Assembly: GCF_009729855.1 (NCBI RefSeq)
Contig: NZ_WODA01000014.1
Span: 1-64,000, forward strand
Length of the DNA stretch: 64,000 nt
Reading direction: 5' to 3'
Source: Agromyces luteolus
GTDB lineage: Bacteria > Actinomycetota > Actinomycetes > Actinomycetales > Microbacteriaceae
The notes beneath the pieces are model-generated. The model ran no database searches, was not told the origin of the DNA, and was given only the letters and a program-made list of their open reading frames with translations. Both the position numbers and the translations under genes were made by a program. Each line of letters begins with the position of its first letter. Position 1 is the stretch's first letter. Shown one piece after another: positions 63,146 to 64,000 of the stretch.

Positions 63146-64000
63146 GTGTCGGATCAGCAGTGGCATCCCCCCACTCCCCCGGCGAGCGCCGGATACGGAC
63201 CGCCCCCGCTCCCACCGGGAGCCGCCGCACCGCCGCCCGCACCCGCACCGGGGTACGGCGCGACGACGGCGCCCGGCTACGGCGCGCCGCCCGGCGGGTG
63301 GACGCCGCCGCCGAAGCCCGGGCTGCTGCCGCTCCGGCCGATGGGCTTCGGCACGCTGCTGTGGGCGCCGTTCCGCACCCTCCGCCGGAACCCCGCACCC
63401 GTGTTCGGCACGGGCCTCGTCGTCCAGCTCGCCTCGGCCATCGCGACCGCCGCCGTCTTCGTGCCGTTCCTCGTGCTCGCGATCGGTCGCATCGAGTCCG
63501 CGAGCGCCGAGGACCTCGACGCGGTCATGACGGGGACGATCGGATGGCTCATCCTGCTCACGCTCGTCCCGGTCGCCGTCGGCGTGGTGGCCGGGGCCTT
63601 CCTGCAGGGCGTCATGGTCGTCGAGGTCGCGAGCGGCACGCTCGGCGAGAAGCTCGGGTTCGGCGCGCTGTGGCGGCGCGCCGCGGGCCGGATCGGCCCC
63701 CTGATCGGCTGGACGCTGCTCGTGAGCGTCGTCGTGCTCGGGGCCTTCGTCCTGCTCGCCGCGATCATCGTCATGACGGCCCTGATCGCGCCCGACCCGC
63801 TCACCGTCGTCGGCGTGGTCCTCGTCCTCCTGCTGCTCCTCCTCGGGCTCGCCGTGCTCGGCGCCTGGCTCGGGACGAAGCTCGCTCTCGTGCCGAGCGT
63901 CATCGTGCTCGAACGTGCGGGCATCGCGCAGTCGGTCCGCCGGTCGTGGCAGCTGACGACGGGGTACTTCTGGCGGACGTTCGGGCTGATCCTGCTCGTC
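63146..64000 (+). CDS. Glycerophosphodiester phosphodiesterase membrane-domain-like protein, 3' truncated by the window
   Basis: 285 codons are visible from GTG 63146, 10 nt after GGAAGGAG; the frame is open to the last base. A Pro/Gly/Tyr-rich N-terminus (about 1-55) precedes four or more helices (about 82-107, 120-145, 185-210, 215-240). FGTLLWAPFRTLRRNPAPVFG and SWQLTTGYFWRTFG match the GPDPase_memb family. Possibly a transport or lipid-related membrane protein; function unknown. It is divergent from mtrA. Confidence 0.7.
   Translation, partial: MSDQQWHPPTPPASAGYGPPPLPPGAAAPPPAPAPGYGATTAPGYGAPPGGWTPPPKPGLLPLRPMGFGTLLWAPFRTLRRNPAPVFGTGLVVQLASAIATAAVFVPFLVLAIGRIESASAEDLDAVMTGTIGWLILLTLVPVAVGVVAGAFLQGVMVVEVASGTLGEKLGFGALWRRAAGRIGPLIGWTLLVSVVVLGAFVLLAAIIVMTALIAPDPLTVVGVVLVLLLLLLGLAVLGAWLGTKLALVPSVIVLERAGIAQSVRRSWQLTTGYFWRTFGLILLV

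Overview
The window is high-GC actinobacterial chromosome (roughly 72-74 % G+C by eye). Its gene set fits Microbacteriaceae, and an Agromyces-like genome is my inference: MtrA-MtrB-LpqB with ComF, long HPF and SecA; a fused oxoglutarate decarboxylase/dehydrogenase (Kgd); a GuaB1-type IMPDH relative; PdtaS, WhiB, a SigR/RsrA pair and DtxR boxes. I see no rRNA, tRNA, IS element, integrase or CRISPR array. Genes are tightly packed, with many ATGA/GTGA/TGATG overlaps. At least 17 starts lie only 6-7 nt after a -10-like hexamer, so leaderless mRNA seems to be the rule.

Layout. 0.2-3.8 kb: envelope-stress group (TPM-domain protein, PspA, J-domain membrane protein). 3.9-6.7 kb: arginase-fold protein, a lipoamide-dehydrogenase-like flavoprotein and a coupled HExxH protein. 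6.8-11.8 kb: iron-siderophore uptake (binding protein, ATPase, two permeases, siderophore-interacting reductase) with two DtxR/IdeR boxes. 11.9-19.4 kb: amidase, membrane protein, GNAT, an operon of phosphoribosyltransferase, S51 peptidase and uracil-DNA glycosylase, a K+ channel coupled to an SDR, and an acyltransferase. 19.5-22.1 kb: methionine synthesis by direct sulfhydrylation (MetY, MetX). 22.3-25.4 kb: a sensor kinase, a membrane protein of unknown role and a LuxR-type regulator in one operon. 25.4-31.6 kb: MFS exporter, MTH1187-type protein, GT87-like protein, NAD(P)HX dehydratase, HAD hydrolase, old yellow enzyme and VOC protein.

31.6-36.2 kb: two CNNM/CorC-type proteins behind a short proline-rich upstream ORF, an ArsR regulator flanked by 25-bp direct repeats copied from the guaB1 3' end, and GuaB1. 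36.4-42.7 kb: Kgd and an MMPL exporter. 42.8-46.8 kb: SigR-type sigma factor and RsrA-type anti-sigma divergent from aroA-rsgA, then Bcp. 46.9-49.4 kb: small membrane protein, WhiB and PdtaS. 49.4-53.0 kb: CpaE-like ATPase, SAF-domain protein, HTH protein, a hypothetical and an Rv3235-family protein, with two DnaA-box sequences. 53.0-64.0 kb: class III cyclase, SecA, HPF, ComF, LpqB-MtrB-MtrA, and a membrane protein running off the right edge.

The most unusual signals are non-coding or very small: the MDDPP-type leader ORF upstream of a putative Mg2+ transporter, a canonical SigR promoter placed to drive a longer sigma isoform, the direct repeats around the ArsR gene, a 24-bp bidirectional leaderless promoter, and an over-represented word (GGATGCC/GGCATCC) that also builds several terminator stems.
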